NCBI RefSeq assembly: GCF_011320225.1
Contig: NZ_JAAOEN010000004.1
Coordinates: 298,879 to 362,878, forward strand
Reading direction: 5' to 3'
Length of the DNA: 64,000 nucleotides
DNA from: Phytoactinopolyspora limicola
Lineage (GTDB): Bacteria > Actinomycetota > Actinomycetes > Jiangellales > Jiangellaceae
Part shown: positions 56,006-64,000 of the stretch, piece by piece
Position numbering within the stretch: position 1 is the first letter of the stretch
How the letters are laid out: each line of letters starts with the position of its first letter
The notes under the pieces: generated by a model
What the model was told of the DNA's origin: nothing
What the model saw: the letters and a program-made list of their open reading frames with translations, nothing else
Databases searched by the model: none
Translations under genes and position numbers: made by a program

Positions 56006-57058
56006 TCACGGCGTGGCGACCTCGACCTCGAAACCTTCCTCGTTCTCGAAGTAGGCCGCATAGTGGTGTGGCCCGCCGGCATAGGGGTGCCGGTCGGAGA
56101 ACATCAACCGCCACCCATACGTCGGCGCTTCCGACACGATCCGGTCGACCATCCACCGCTCCGGCACCGCGAGCGCAAGGTGGTTCAAACCTGGCGCCTT
56201 GCGGTCGTAAGCCGTCCACACCAGATCCGGCGACTGCTCGATCACCACATACGGGCCACCACCGGGCGACTGCCACGAGCGGCCGTTGTCCCACACCTGG
56301 AACAATGTCCAGCCCAACCGCTCGAACAACCAGCCGAAGGACCGGGTGGCCTGCTCGATGTCACGGGTCCAGATCTCGACATGATGCAACCCGGTGGACG
56401 GAGTTTGGACGTCCGACAAGGAGGGATCGTCCGTGGTGGAGTCATAAGCCGCCGTGGGCGGCTGTTGCGGCACATGCTGCCCGGGCGGACTGTACGACGG
56501 ATCAAGCGCCCGCAGCGCTGGATCCAGCTCGTTGACCGCGGAGTCGGTCAGCGGATCGGCATCGGTGGCCGACTCACCGAACCCGGTGTACGGAGCGGGG
56601 GCAGCTGGCGGCGGATACACCGCCGGGGGCACGCCGGGTGTCACCGGCGGCACCGCCGGCGCCGCCGGATGCACCGGCGGCTCGGCCATACCCCACCCAG
56701 GCTCGGCGGCACGCTGCATCTGAGCGGTGTGCTGCACCGCTGGACCGTACTGATGATGCTGCGGGGCCGGCTGTTGTGGGGGCGGCTGCTGTGGCGCCTG
56801 CTGGGCCGCCTGCCGAATTTTGCGGAGTTCGGCCGCCGCCGCGTCCAGCCAATCATCCACGTCGTCCATGGAATAGCCTTCACGCATCCGTACGACCTTG
56901 AACTCTTCGGCCTCGATCCGCTCTGGCGTGATGCCTTTGCCCGCCGATCTGCCGTCGAGGGCATCGATGACCTGGTCCACGAAATCATCGACTGCGTCGA
57001 GGTCATAACCCTCACGCATCCGCACAGTACGGAACTCAGGTTCGCGACTCACAGCCAC
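56006..57058 (-). CDS. DivIVA-domain/VOC (glyoxalase) fusion protein
   Basis: About 350 residues. Seen: two short DivIVA-type repeats at the N-terminus (FRTVRMREGYDLDAVDDFVDQV about residues 7-28, and FKVVRMREGYSMDDVDDWLDAA about 53-74), a Pro/Gln/Ala-rich linker (about 85-215), and a C-terminal VOC domain (HHVEIWTRDIEQATRSFGWLFERLGW, then LNHLALAVPERWMVDRI and a GFEVEV end). DivIVA repeats bind negatively curved membrane and polar growth partners; the VOC fold binds metal and small molecules. The GTG at 57058 follows GGAGGAG by 12 bases. Downstream of rlmN on the same strand. The combination is unusual. Confidence 0.82.
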   Translation of the reverse strand: MAVSREPEFRTVRMREGYDLDAVDDFVDQVIDALDGRSAGKGITPERIEAEEFKVVRMREGYSMDDVDDWLDAAAAELRKIRQAAQQAPQQPPPQQPAPQHHQYGPAVQHTAQMQRAAEPGWGMAEPPVHPAAPAVPPVTPGVPPAVYPPPAAPAPYTGFGESATDADPLTDSAVNELDPALRALDPSYSPPGQHVPQQPPTAAYDSTTDDPSLSDVQTPSTGLHHVEIWTRDIEQATRSFGWLFERLGWTLFQVWDNGRSWQSPGGGPYVVIEQSPDLVWTAYDRKAPGLNHLALAVPERWMVDRIVSEAPTYGWRLMFSDRHPYAGGPHHYAAYFENEEGFEVEVATP

Positions 57059-57247
57059 GGCATCGTCACACTCCTCCGGAACGAGAACAGCCGGCCACTC
57101 GGGACAGGCCTTCGGCAGTGCACGCCAATGATCGCGTCCACTGCGAAAGCCAGTTCCCCCGTGACCGGCTACTCCAAGCAGAACGTAGTCTAAACGCACC
57201 ACTCACTTGTGGTCAGACATCCCGCCATCGAGTCACGGCCCCCGCCG

Positions 57248-58465
57248 CTATGTACCCGACGTCGCAAGCTGACCACAAGCCCCGTCGATCTCACGTCCTC
57301 GCGTATCCCGTACCGTAACAGGTAGCCCGAAGCTCTCAAGCACCTGGACGAACTTGCGCTCCACCGCCGGGTCCGACGCCGTCCATTTGGAGCCAGGTGT
57401 CGGGTTGAGCGGAATCGGGTTCACGTGCACCCAGCCACGGCCGCGCTCGGTCAACAACTGCCCTAACAACTCCGCCCGCCAGGCGTGATCGTTGATGTCT
57501 CTGATCAGCGCGTATTCGATGGATACCCGCCGGCCGGTCCGGTCGAAGTAGCGACGGGCAGCGTCGAGTGCCTCGGCGACCTTCCACCGCGTGTTGATCG
57601 GTACAAGCTCGTCCCGCAGCTCGTCATCGGGAGCGTGCAACGACAACGCCAACGTCACCGACAGCTCTTCGTCCGCCAACTTGTTGATGGCCGGCACCAG
57701 ACCCACCGTCGAGACGGTGACGCCGCGCTGGCCGATGCCGAGCCCGGACGGCACCGGATCGGTGAGCCGGCGAGTGGCGGCCACCACCGCCTTGTAGTTC
57801 GCCATCGGTTCGCCCATACCCATAAACACCACGTTGGTGATCCGCCCGGCTCCGCCCGGGATCTCACCCGCGGCCATCATTCCGGCGCTCGCGACCACTT
57901 GCTCCACGATCTCCGCGGCCGACATGTTCCGGGTGAGGCCCTGTTGCCCGGTGGCGCAGAACGGGCAGTTCATCCCACAACCAGCTTGACTAGACACGCA
58001 CACCGTGGTGCGCTCACGGCTGCCGCTGTAGCGCATCAGCACACTCTCCACCAACGCGCCGTCGAACAGCCTCCACAGGGTTTTGCGGGTGGTGCCGTCA
58101 TCGGTCTCGAGATGCCGCACCGGACTGATCAACGGCGGCAGCATCGTCGCCACCAGATCGTCTCGGATCGCCGCCGGCACGTCCGTCATCTGCTGCGGAT
58201 CGCTGGTGAACCGGCCGAAGTAGTGGCGGGACAGCTGGTCGGCGCGGAAAGGCTGCTCTCCGTAGTCGACGACGGCTTGCCGGCGCCCATCGACATCGAG
58301 GTCGGCAAGATGGCGTGGCGGCTTACCCCGCCGGGCGGGGGTCAGCTGCAGCGTGCCCGGCGCGGGTGGCCCCGGAGAGCCGGGCGGGCTCGCCACCGAC
58401 GCCGCGGTGAGGTCGTCGTCGCCCACGGCCGTGTCACGGCCTGGACGTATGTTGGCTGAAGTCAT
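57248..58465 (-). CDS. rlmN: Dual-specificity 23S rRNA A2503/tRNA A37 C2-methyltransferase
   Basis: 405 residues. The radical-SAM enzyme methylates A2503 of 23S rRNA (and A37 of some tRNAs). Seen: the cluster motif CGMNCPFC (Cys 163, 167, 170), the [14 protein letters not shown] segment, [28 protein letters not shown], and the late GACGQL, whose cysteine (about 397) is the methyl-transfer residue. A disordered Pro/Gly-rich N-terminus of ~40 residues is not conserved in the family. The ATG at 58465 is the likely start. Between rlmN and cdsA lies a 0.7 kb repeat-rich gap. Confidence 0.96.
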   Translation of the reverse strand: MTSANIRPGRDTAVGDDDLTAASVASPPGSPGPPAPGTLQLTPARRGKPPRHLADLDVDGRRQAVVDYGEQPFRADQLSRHYFGRFTSDPQQMTDVPAAIRDDLVATMLPPLISPVRHLETDDGTTRKTLWRLFDGALVESVLMRYSGSRERTTVCVSSQAGCGMNCPFCATGQQGLTRNMSAAEIVEQVVASAGMMAAGEIPGGAGRITNVVFMGMGEPMANYKAVVAATRRLTDPVPSGLGIGQRGVTVSTVGLVPAINKLADEELSVTLALSLHAPDDELRDELVPINTRWKVAEALDAARRYFDRTGRRVSIEYALIRDINDHAWRAELLGQLLTERGRGWVHVNPIPLNPTPGSKWTASDPAVERKFVQVLESFGLPVTVRDTRGREIDGACGQLATSGT

Positions 58466-58673
58466 AACGTCGCCAATTCTCCCACGCTCCGGTGTTCGGC
58501 GTGCGCCGCCAACACATCGCGTTGACCGCCCCGGACGATCCGTGAGTGTGGGGATTGGTGGTGCTGGCTGGGATTGCCGTCAGGCGACGACGGACGTTGG
58601 GCTGTGCGACATGTACCGCGGCCGGCCCGTTTGCTACACCGCAGGGGTGGGGGCGCTCTCCCGGTGCGCCATC

Positions 58674-58748
58674 GCGCACTGCGCTACCGCTAGATGGCGT
58701 TAAGAGCCGGATTCGGGCTTCAACGCCATCTGGCGGTAGCGGAGTGCG
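58674..58748. repeat. Inverted repeat with 28-base arms
   Basis: Arms at 58674-58701 and 58721-58748 (core CTACCGCTAGATGGCGTT) pair with two mismatches around a 19-base loop that can itself pair weakly. Between rlmN and cdsA. Confidence 0.85.
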
Positions 58749-58804
58749 CGGCAGGGGCGGCACGGCCCTCACCGCAAGGGAACCGTGTTGGCTGTCCGGG
58801 CCAC

Positions 58805-58920
58805 AACAAGGAGGCTTACTGCGGCCCCGCCCCGGGCACAAGGACGCTTATTGTCACCAGGGCAACAACAAGGAGCCTTGCTGCACGCGGCAGCGCGCCG
58901 TAAGGAAGCTTGTTGCGGCC
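58805..58920. repeat. Four spaced AAGGANNCTT units
   Basis: AAGGAGGCTT, AAGGACGCTT, AAGGAGCCTT and AAGGAAGCTT occur about 30-33 bases apart. Several are flanked by CAACA on the left and GCGGCC on the right. A short array of similar mini-palindromes; function unknown. Confidence 0.7.
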
Positions 58921-59025
58921 AGCGCTGAGGGTGGGTGTTGCCACAAACCACAACGAAGCCGACGGGCACGACGAACGCGGTCTAGAAGCGTCAGATGACC
59001 TAACCGGCCGCATGTGTCGAGTAGC

Positions 59026-59174
59026 GCACCTGATCGTTTCGGGACCGCATCGTGAGACGCGTTCAGACGACGCAACCAGGCGGCGACCAGCAGCGTCGCC
59101 ACAGTAGTGCATCTGATCGCGCCTAGCGAAAAGATCAGGTGACAAAACGGAGATCAGGTGCACAACTGGGGTTA
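59026..59174. repeat. GATC-rich element ending at the cdsA stop
   Basis: It contains CACCTGATCGTTT, CGCATCGTGAGACGCG, GCATCTGATCGCG and AAAACGGAGATCAGGTGCAC, all shared with the ispG-side region (34546-34630 and 35127-35152), then a G run and TAA stop of cdsA. Spacing from the last segment to the stop codon is the same at both sites. Confidence 0.8.
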
Positions 59175-60056
59175 GGTGACGACGTAGGTGAGGACGATCC
59201 AGATCAGCGGGGCGGAGGGAAGTAGCGAGTCCAACCGGTCCATCACGCCGCCGTGGCCGGGCAACAACGAACTCATGTCCTTCACGCCAAGATCGCGCTT
59301 GATCATCGACTCGCCCAAGTCGCCGACCGTCGCACCGATCACGCCCACGACCCCGAGGAGCACCCCGGCCCACCACGGTGCGTCGAACGCCAGCATGGCG
59401 ATCGCTACGCCGGCGCCCACACCAAGCAGCAACGACCCGCTGAAGCCCTCCCAGGTCTTCTTCGGGCTCACGCTGCGCGCCATCGGGTGTTTGCCGATCA
59501 GGACGCCGGTGAAGTAGCCACCAGTGTCCGACGCCACCACGATGGCCAACAACGCGAACACCTGCCAGTGGCCGTCGTCGGCACGAGCCATCAGCATCGC
59601 GAAACCGGCCAAGAACGGCACGTACGCGACGGTGAACACACCCGCGCTGACATCGCGGACATAACCCACCGCGGGGTCGCCCAGACGCCAGACGCAGATC
59701 GCGGCCACCGTCAGCCCCAGACCCACCACCAGCGGCGATGATCCGGCCACGAACGCACCAACAAGCATCAAGACGGTGCCGAGCAACACCGGCACCAACG
59801 GAACGGCGATGCCGCGGGTCTGCAGCGCCTGCGCCAGCTCCCAGACGGCCACCACCATGACGGCGATGACCAAGCCGGCGAACGCCGGCCGGAACAAGAA
59901 GAGGGTGCTCAACGCCACGAGGGCCAAACCGAGACCCACCGCGGTGGCCGCGCGTAAGTCTCGGCCGGCCCGTCCCGGAGGTGTCCCCCCGGGCGCGAGC
60001 TCCTCCGGCCCCTCGTTGGAGCCGTTCGGCGTCCCCGTCATCACCAAGCCCGCCAC
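59172..60056 (-). CDS. cdsA: Phosphatidate cytidylyltransferase (CDP-diglyceride synthase)
   Basis: 294 residues with seven to eight membrane helices. It makes CDP-diacylglycerol from phosphatidate and CTP, the entry to phospholipids. Seen: VVASDTGGYFTGVLIGKHPMARSVSPKKTWEGFSGSLLLG and the signature block IGATVGDLGESMIKRDLGVKDMSSLLPGHGGVMDRLDSLL with its Asp residues for metal and CTP. A disordered N-terminal stretch precedes helix 1. The start is uncertain between GTG codons at 60056 and 60044 and an ATG at 60041. It follows frr by 5 bases. Confidence 0.96.
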   Translation of the reverse strand: MAGLVMTGTPNGSNEGPEELAPGGTPPGRAGRDLRAATAVGLGLALVALSTLFLFRPAFAGLVIAVMVVAVWELAQALQTRGIAVPLVPVLLGTVLMLVGAFVAGSSPLVVGLGLTVAAICVWRLGDPAVGYVRDVSAGVFTVAYVPFLAGFAMLMARADDGHWQVFALLAIVVASDTGGYFTGVLIGKHPMARSVSPKKTWEGFSGSLLLGVGAGVAIAMLAFDAPWWAGVLLGVVGVIGATVGDLGESMIKRDLGVKDMSSLLPGHGGVMDRLDSLLPSAPLIWIVLTYVVT

Positions 60057-60061
60057 CGAAC

Positions 60062-60619
60062 CTAGACCTCGAGCAGCTCGGCTTCTTTGTGCTTGAGCAA
60101 CTCGTCGACCTGGTCGACGTAGTTCTTCGTCAACGCCTCCAACTGCTTCTCCGCTCGACCCGCATCGTCTTCGCCGACCTCGCTGTCGTGGACCAGCTTC
60201 TCCAGCGTTTCCTTCGCGTGCCGGCGGATGTTGCGGATGGCCACCTTGATCCCCTCGGCCTTCTCCCGGGCCAGCCGGATGTACTCCTTGCGCCGCTCTT
60301 CCGTCAGCTGTGGGAGGACCACCCGGATGATCTGGCCGTCGTTGGCGGGGTTGACCCCCAGGTCGGAGTCGCGGATGGCACGCTCCACCGCACCCATCGC
60401 GCTCTTGTCATACGGATGCACGGTGATCATCCGGGCATCGGCGACATGGAACGACGCCACCTGGTTGAGCGGCGTGGGCGCCCCGTAGTAGTCGACAACG
60501 ATCTTGTTGAACAGGGACGGGTGGGCACGTCCCGTGCGGATCGAGGAGAAATCCTCCTTGCCGACCGATACCGCTTTCTCCATCTTCTCTTCGGCCTCGA
60601 AGAGTGTTTCCTCGATCAC
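60062..60619 (-). CDS. frr: Ribosome recycling factor
   Basis: 185 residues, the standard length. With EF-G it splits terminated ribosomes. Seen: [48 protein letters not shown] at the N-terminus, and [38 protein letters not shown] helices of domain I near the end (here [17 protein letters not shown]). The GTG at 60619 has AAGGAG 4-6 bases upstream. It lies between pyrH and cdsA as expected. Confidence 0.98.
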   Translation of the reverse strand: MIEETLFEAEEKMEKAVSVGKEDFSSIRTGRAHPSLFNKIVVDYYGAPTPLNQVASFHVADARMITVHPYDKSAMGAVERAIRDSDLGVNPANDGQIIRVVLPQLTEERRKEYIRLAREKAEGIKVAIRNIRRHAKETLEKLVHDSEVGEDDAGRAEKQLEALTKNYVDQVDELLKHKEAELLEV

Positions 60620-60689
60620 CGTTGCTCCTTTGCCTAGTAGCGCCCCCCGACGCTTGCGTCAAGAGATCGAAGTGTCCCCTATGACGCTG

Positions 60690-61520
60690 CTAACTGTCGA
60701 GGACCGGGCCGGTTTCTGGAGTGTCGGCCAACGTGGTCTCGACCCCTGCTGCGACGATGGTACCGATCGACTCACCACGGATGGCACGGGCGATACCGTG
60801 ATCCTCACCGAGGCCGAACACCACGATGGGTAGTTTGTTGTCCGCGCACAGACTGAACGCCGCGGGATCGGCCACCGCCAGCCGCCGGCGCAACACGTCG
60901 CGATACGTGATGCTCAGGTACTTGCGGGCGGTGGGATCCTCTCGCGGATCTGCCTCATACACACCGTCGACGCCGCTCTTGGCCATGAGCAATCGGTCAC
61001 AGCCGATCTCCAGGGCACGCTGCGCGGCCACCGTGTCGGTGGTGAAGTACGGCATACCGGCGCCGGCACCGAAGATCACGACCCGGCCCTTCTCCAGGTG
61101 CCGCGCCGCCCGGCGTGGAATATACGGTTCGGCGACCTGCCCCATGGTGATGGCGGTCTGAACCCGGGTGTCGACGCCACGTTGCTCGAGGAAGTCTTGG
61201 AGAGCCAGGCAGTTCATGACCGTGCCAAGCATGCCCATGTAGTCTCCACGGGCTCGGTCCATGCCGTTGTTCTGCAGCTCAGCACCCCGGAAGAAGTTTC
61301 CGCCACCCACGACGACGGCGACTTGTACACCCTCGCTGAGTACTCCAGCGATCTGCGCCGCGATCTGCTTGACGACTTCGGGGTCTACTCCGACCTTGCC
61401 GCCGCCGAACACCTCGCCGGAGAGTTTCAGTAGGACCCGCCGGCCACGCGGCGGACCGTCGTCGTTCGTCGCGCCGTCCCTGGACCGGGCTGACACCTGC
61501 TCCACCGTCTGCTCCGCCAT
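60690..61520 (-). CDS. pyrH: Uridylate kinase
   Basis: About 276 residues. It phosphorylates UMP to UDP and belongs to the amino-acid-kinase fold. Seen: [47 protein letters not shown], and [21 protein letters not shown], with the nucleotide site. A ~25-residue charged N-terminal extension is typical of actinobacteria. The ATG at 61520 has AGGAGG 9 bases before it and is preferred to an upstream one. The gap to frr is 70 bases. Confidence 0.97.
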   Translation of the reverse strand: MAEQTVEQVSARSRDGATNDDGPPRGRRVLLKLSGEVFGGGKVGVDPEVVKQIAAQIAGVLSEGVQVAVVVGGGNFFRGAELQNNGMDRARGDYMGMLGTVMNCLALQDFLEQRGVDTRVQTAITMGQVAEPYIPRRAARHLEKGRVVIFGAGAGMPYFTTDTVAAQRALEIGCDRLLMAKSGVDGVYEADPREDPTARKYLSITYRDVLRRRLAVADPAAFSLCADNKLPIVVFGLGEDHGIARAIRGESIGTIVAAGVETTLADTPETGPVLDS

Positions 61521-61656
61521 GGGGTCAGCCTCCTGCTGCGTCACGTGCCGTCACTCGCGTGATCGTCACCGCCCTACCCGCCACCTTAACGGAGGTGCGA
61601 CGGGCGACGACGGCGACGACCACGCCAGTCCGTGCCAGATATGTTGGCTAGCGCGA

Positions 61657-62475
61657 TCAGGCGCCAACCTCGAAGCGCACGAAACGGGTGACCGTCACAC
61701 CCGCCGCGTCGAGTGTGGCTCCGACGGTCTTCTTCGAGTCCTTCACCGACGGCTGCTCGACCAGGACGTTGTCCTTGAAGAACCCGTTGACCCGGCCCTC
61801 CACGATCTTCGGCAGGGCCTGCTCCGGCTTGCCTTCTTCACGAGCCGTGGCCTCGGCGATGCGCCGCTCGTTCGAGACGACGTCCTCGGGCACCTCGTCG
61901 CGGGTCACGTACACCGGGCGCATCGCGGCGACCTGCATCGCGGCGTCGCGGGCCGCTCCGGCGTCGGAGCCGGTGTACTCGACGAGCACACCCACCTGCG
62001 GCGGCAGATCCGCCGAGCGACGGTGGAGATACACGGCGACCTCGCCGTCGAACGCGGCCAGCTGGCGGATTTCGAGCTTCTCACCGATGACGGCCGCGGC
62101 CGACGCGACGGTGTCCCCCACCGTGCGCCCGTCCGGCAGCGTGGCGGCCGAGAGGGCTTCGAGGTCAGCCGGCTTGTTCGCCGCGGCGACCGCGACGATG
62201 TCGGCGGCCAGCTTCTGGAAGTCGGCGTTCTTCGCGACGAAGTCGGTCTCGCAAGCCAATTCGATCATTGCGGTGCCTTCGGCGGCGACGAGGCCGTTGG
62301 CGGTGGTGCGCTCGGCGCTGCGCTTCGCGGCCTTCGCCGCGCCCTTGATGCGCAGTACCTCGACGGCACCGTCGAAGTCACCGTCGCTCTCCTCAAGGGC
62401 CTTCTTGGCGTCCATCATGCCCGCACCTGTGGCATCGCGGAGCTTCTTGACGTCCGCGGCTGTGAAGTTCGGCAT
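61657..62475 (-). CDS. tsf: Elongation factor Ts
   Basis: About 272 residues. It is the nucleotide exchange factor for EF-Tu. Seen: the UBA-like start [54 protein letters not shown], and [19 protein letters not shown] at the end. The ATG at 62475 is chosen because of the family start [13 protein letters not shown] and a purine-rich GGAGAGAGAAG upstream. It is separated from rpsB by 209 bases that hold a strong hairpin. Confidence 0.98.
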   Translation of the reverse strand: MPNFTAADVKKLRDATGAGMMDAKKALEESDGDFDGAVEVLRIKGAAKAAKRSAERTTANGLVAAEGTAMIELACETDFVAKNADFQKLAADIVAVAAANKPADLEALSAATLPDGRTVGDTVASAAAVIGEKLEIRQLAAFDGEVAVYLHRRSADLPPQVGVLVEYTGSDAGAARDAAMQVAAMRPVYVTRDEVPEDVVSNERRIAEATAREEGKPEQALPKIVEGRVNGFFKDNVLVEQPSVKDSKKTVGATLDAAGVTVTRFVRFEVGA

Positions 62476-62568
62476 CTCTGTGCTTCTCTCTCCGTGATCA
62501 TGGGATGTGATTCGGCTGTGGTGGACGGCGCCACGTGGGCCGCCCGTGGTGTCGCTATTCACGTGCGA

Positions 62569-62605
62569 CGGCAGCGGCTCCCCTGATCACCGGGAGCCGC
62601 TGCCG
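62569..62605 (-). terminator. Strong hairpin between rpsB and tsf
   Basis: A perfect 14-bp stem (62569-62582 with 62592-62605; arm CGGCAGCGGCTCCC) with a 9-base loop containing TGATCA, 80 bases past the rpsB stop. It may terminate or attenuate between rpsB and tsf. Confidence 0.75.
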
Positions 62606-62684
62606 TATGCCGAGCGCGACCTCTTAAGAGGCCCCGGCCTACGGGGAACGGCTGGGCTGCGCCGCCCCCATGTACCGGGCTGCT

Positions 62685-63692
62685 TTAAACCTGCGAGCTG
62701 TTGGCCTCGGCCAGGTCAGCAGACTCGACAGCGGCTTCGGGCGCCGGGGTGTCGGCCACGGGCGGCTCAGTCGCGTCGGTCGCTTCAGACGCCGGGGTGT
62801 CGGCCACGGCCGCTTCAGGCGCCGGGGTGTCGGCCACGGCCGCTTCAGGCGCCGGGGTGTCGGCCGTCGTCGCCTCGGGTGCCGGGCTCTCAGCGGCGAC
62901 GGGCGTGCTCTCCTCGGAGCCGACCAGCAGCTCCTTCTCCCACTCGGCCAACGGCTCGTCCACGGCGACGTCGGCGCTGGCGTCGTCGCCACCACGCTGA
63001 CCGTGCCGGGCGATGAGTCCGTCAGCCACGGCGTCGGCGACAACGCGGGTCAACAGGTTGACCGCGCGGATGGCGTCGTCGTTGCCGGGGATCGGGTAGG
63101 TGACCTCGTCGGGGTCGCAGTTGGTATCGAGGATGGCCACCACGGGGATGCCGAGCTTGCGAGCCTCGTCGACCGCCAGGTGCTCCTTCTTGGTGTCGAC
63201 GATCCATACCGCGCTGGGAACCTTGGCCATGGTGCGGACACCACCGAGGGTGCGCTCCAGTTTGTCCCGCTCACGCTTACGCATGAGCAGTTCCTTCTTG
63301 GTCAGCCCGGATCCGGGGACGTCGTCGAAGTCGAGTTCTTCGAGTTCCTTGAGCCGCTGCAGCCGCTTGTTGACCGTCTGGAAGTTGGTCAGCATGCCAC
63401 CCAGCCAGCGCTCGGTGACGTAGGGCATGTTGACCCGGGTCGCCTGCTCTTTGACCGCTTCCTGAGCCTGCTTCTTGGTGCCCACGAAGAGGATGGTGCC
63501 GCCGTGTGCGACGGTCTCCTTGACGAAGTCGAACGCGCGGTCGATGTAAGACAACGACTGCTGCAGGTCGATGATGTAGATGCCATTACGTTCGGTGAAG
63601 ATGTACCGCTTCATCTTCGGGTTCCAGCGCCGAGTCTGGTGTCCGAAGTGCACGCCGCTCTCGAGCAGCTGCTTCATGGTGACGACGGCCAT
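62685..63692 (-). CDS. rpsB: Small ribosomal subunit protein uS2
   Basis: About 335 residues. The first ~235 are S2 ([41 protein letters not shown], then [24 protein letters not shown] and [27 protein letters not shown]). The last ~90 residues are an Ala/Pro/Glu/Thr-rich tail with [10 protein letters not shown] repeated several times. Long acidic S2 tails are common in actinobacteria, but the repeat copy number is likely variable. The ATG at 63692 has AAGGAGGT 11 bases upstream. First gene of the block; the window ends about 300 bases beyond its start. Confidence 0.98.
   Translation of the reverse strand: MAVVTMKQLLESGVHFGHQTRRWNPKMKRYIFTERNGIYIIDLQQSLSYIDRAFDFVKETVAHGGTILFVGTKKQAQEAVKEQATRVNMPYVTERWLGGMLTNFQTVNKRLQRLKELEELDFDDVPGSGLTKKELLMRKRERDKLERTLGGVRTMAKVPSAVWIVDTKKEHLAVDEARKLGIPVVAILDTNCDPDEVTYPIPGNDDAIRAVNLLTRVVADAVADGLIARHGQRGGDDASADVAVDEPLAEWEKELLVGSEESTPVAAESPAPEATTADTPAPEAAVADTPAPEAAVADTPASEATDATEPPVADTPAPEAAVESADLAEANSSQV
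62745..62870 (-). repeat. 30-36 bp tandem repeat in the rpsB tail
   Basis: Three to four near-identical copies encode [10 protein letters not shown]. It is in frame and affects only the disordered C-terminus of uS2. Confidence 0.85.
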
Positions 63693-63936
63693 GGCCGCGC
63701 CTACCTCCTTCATGCCCGCATCGCGGCGGGCATCGTCGTGGTTGACCGCGGACAACCGGCTGGTTGCCGCGCCTGGTGCCCGAAGCGCCGCCACCCCGAG
63801 CGAACGGGGACCACGACGGCATACCGTGTGACGGGCACGCGAATTTGTTCCAGCCATGCTGGACCAACAGCCAAGTGTACGACACCCAGCCGGCCCTCAC
63901 CACCGCCCCACCTCGCCCGCCCCTCCTCCCCCTCCT

Positions 63937-63956
63937 CCCGGTGATCATTGGCTTTT
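63937..63956. repeat. Half copy of the GGCTTTTGACTACC palindrome at the contig end
   Basis: CCCGGTGATCATTGGCTTTT matches the left arm at 11561 and 52167 exactly, but the continuation (ACTACC and the second arm) is missing. Confidence 0.85.
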
Positions 63957-64000
63957 TTAGAAAACATACGGGAAAAAAAAAAACCAAAAAAAAAAGAGGG
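63957..64000. other. Low-complexity terminal sequence, probable assembly artefact
   Basis: The last 44 bases are runs of A broken by a few other bases, unlike anything else in this GC-rich window. It follows directly a palindrome arm. Probably poor read ends where sequencing or assembly failed at the hairpin. Confidence 0.8.

Larger units (their letters stand above)
58466..59171. other. Repeat-rich intergenic region between rlmN and cdsA
   Basis: 706 bases without a credible gene. It holds a large hairpin (58674-58748), four AAGGANNCTT units (58808-58920), and a GATC-rich repeat (59026-59174) related to the one beyond ispG. Short frames here overlap the repeats and lack coding features. The rlmN promoter or leader must lie in its left part. 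Confidence 0.65.
63693..64000. other. rpsB upstream region and contig end
   Basis: 308 bases without a gene. The first part should hold the rpsB leader and promoter; I cannot assign boxes with confidence. From 63937 it starts a GGTGATCATTGGCTTTT palindrome arm, then breaks into low-complexity sequence (63957-64000). Confidence 0.6.

Overview
This is a 64 kb stretch of a high-GC actinobacterial chromosome, and its right end is a contig end. The order of housekeeping genes matches the conserved actinomycete block known from Streptomyces. On the minus strand, reading leftwards from the right end, it runs rpsB-tsf-pyrH-frr-cdsA-rlmN, dxr-(site-2 protease)-ispG, proS, rimP-nusA-ylxR-infB-DUF503-rbfA-truB, ribF, rpsO-pnp-M16 peptidase and dapB. 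I lean towards Jiangellaceae or a related family from gene style and GC content. That is inference and cannot be proven from the sequence alone.

Layout. 1-2.5 kb: the 3' end of folA, a PrsW-type membrane protease and an ArsR/DUF5937-type regulator. 2.9-10.8 kb (accessory): a secreted, sortase-anchored GH99/WbsX-like protein, a stand-alone nitric oxide synthase oxygenase, a GNAT acetyltransferase, a SAM methyltransferase, an ASCH protein and an arylamine N-acetyltransferase. 10.3-17.9 kb: dapB, trmL, a deazaflavin oxidoreductase, an M16 protease, pnp, rpsO and ribF, with a structured RNA leader in front of pnp. 18-28 kb: an NCS2 purine/uracil permease, MarR and truB, then the translation factor operon from rimP to rbfA. 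28-41 kb: a pair of ferritin-like proteins, an EamA transporter, proS, CapA, a GNAT, ispG, the M50 protease, dxr and a Bcr/CflA efflux pump. 41-47 kb: a complete five-gene oligopeptide ABC importer. 47-56 kb: an MMPL pump with TetR, SppA, and three peptidases (S66, M20, M55). 56-64 kb: a DivIVA-VOC fusion, rlmN, cdsA, frr, pyrH, tsf and rpsB.

The most unusual signal lies between the genes. The window carries a set of long, often perfect palindromes, nearly all with TGATC near the arm ends (11.6, 12.6, 19.6, 28.5, 47.3 and 52.2 kb, plus half of one at the contig end). Related GATC-containing inverted repeats follow ispG and cdsA. In at least four places the TGA inside TGATCA is the stop codon of the adjacent gene, and at 28.5 kb it serves genes on both strands. 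In one case the palindrome arms run into coding sequence, as if the gene end had been copied in inverted orientation. Several tandem repeats also start exactly at gene ends. Together they look like a REP-like or terminator-like repeat system of this lineage that targets 3' ends.

A possible functional theme is peptide and wall recycling. The dpp-type importer has a GlcNAc-regulator-like (DasR/dre-like) operator. Nearby genes encode an LD-carboxypeptidase, an M20 peptidase and a D-aminopeptidase-like M55 protein. This link is inference.
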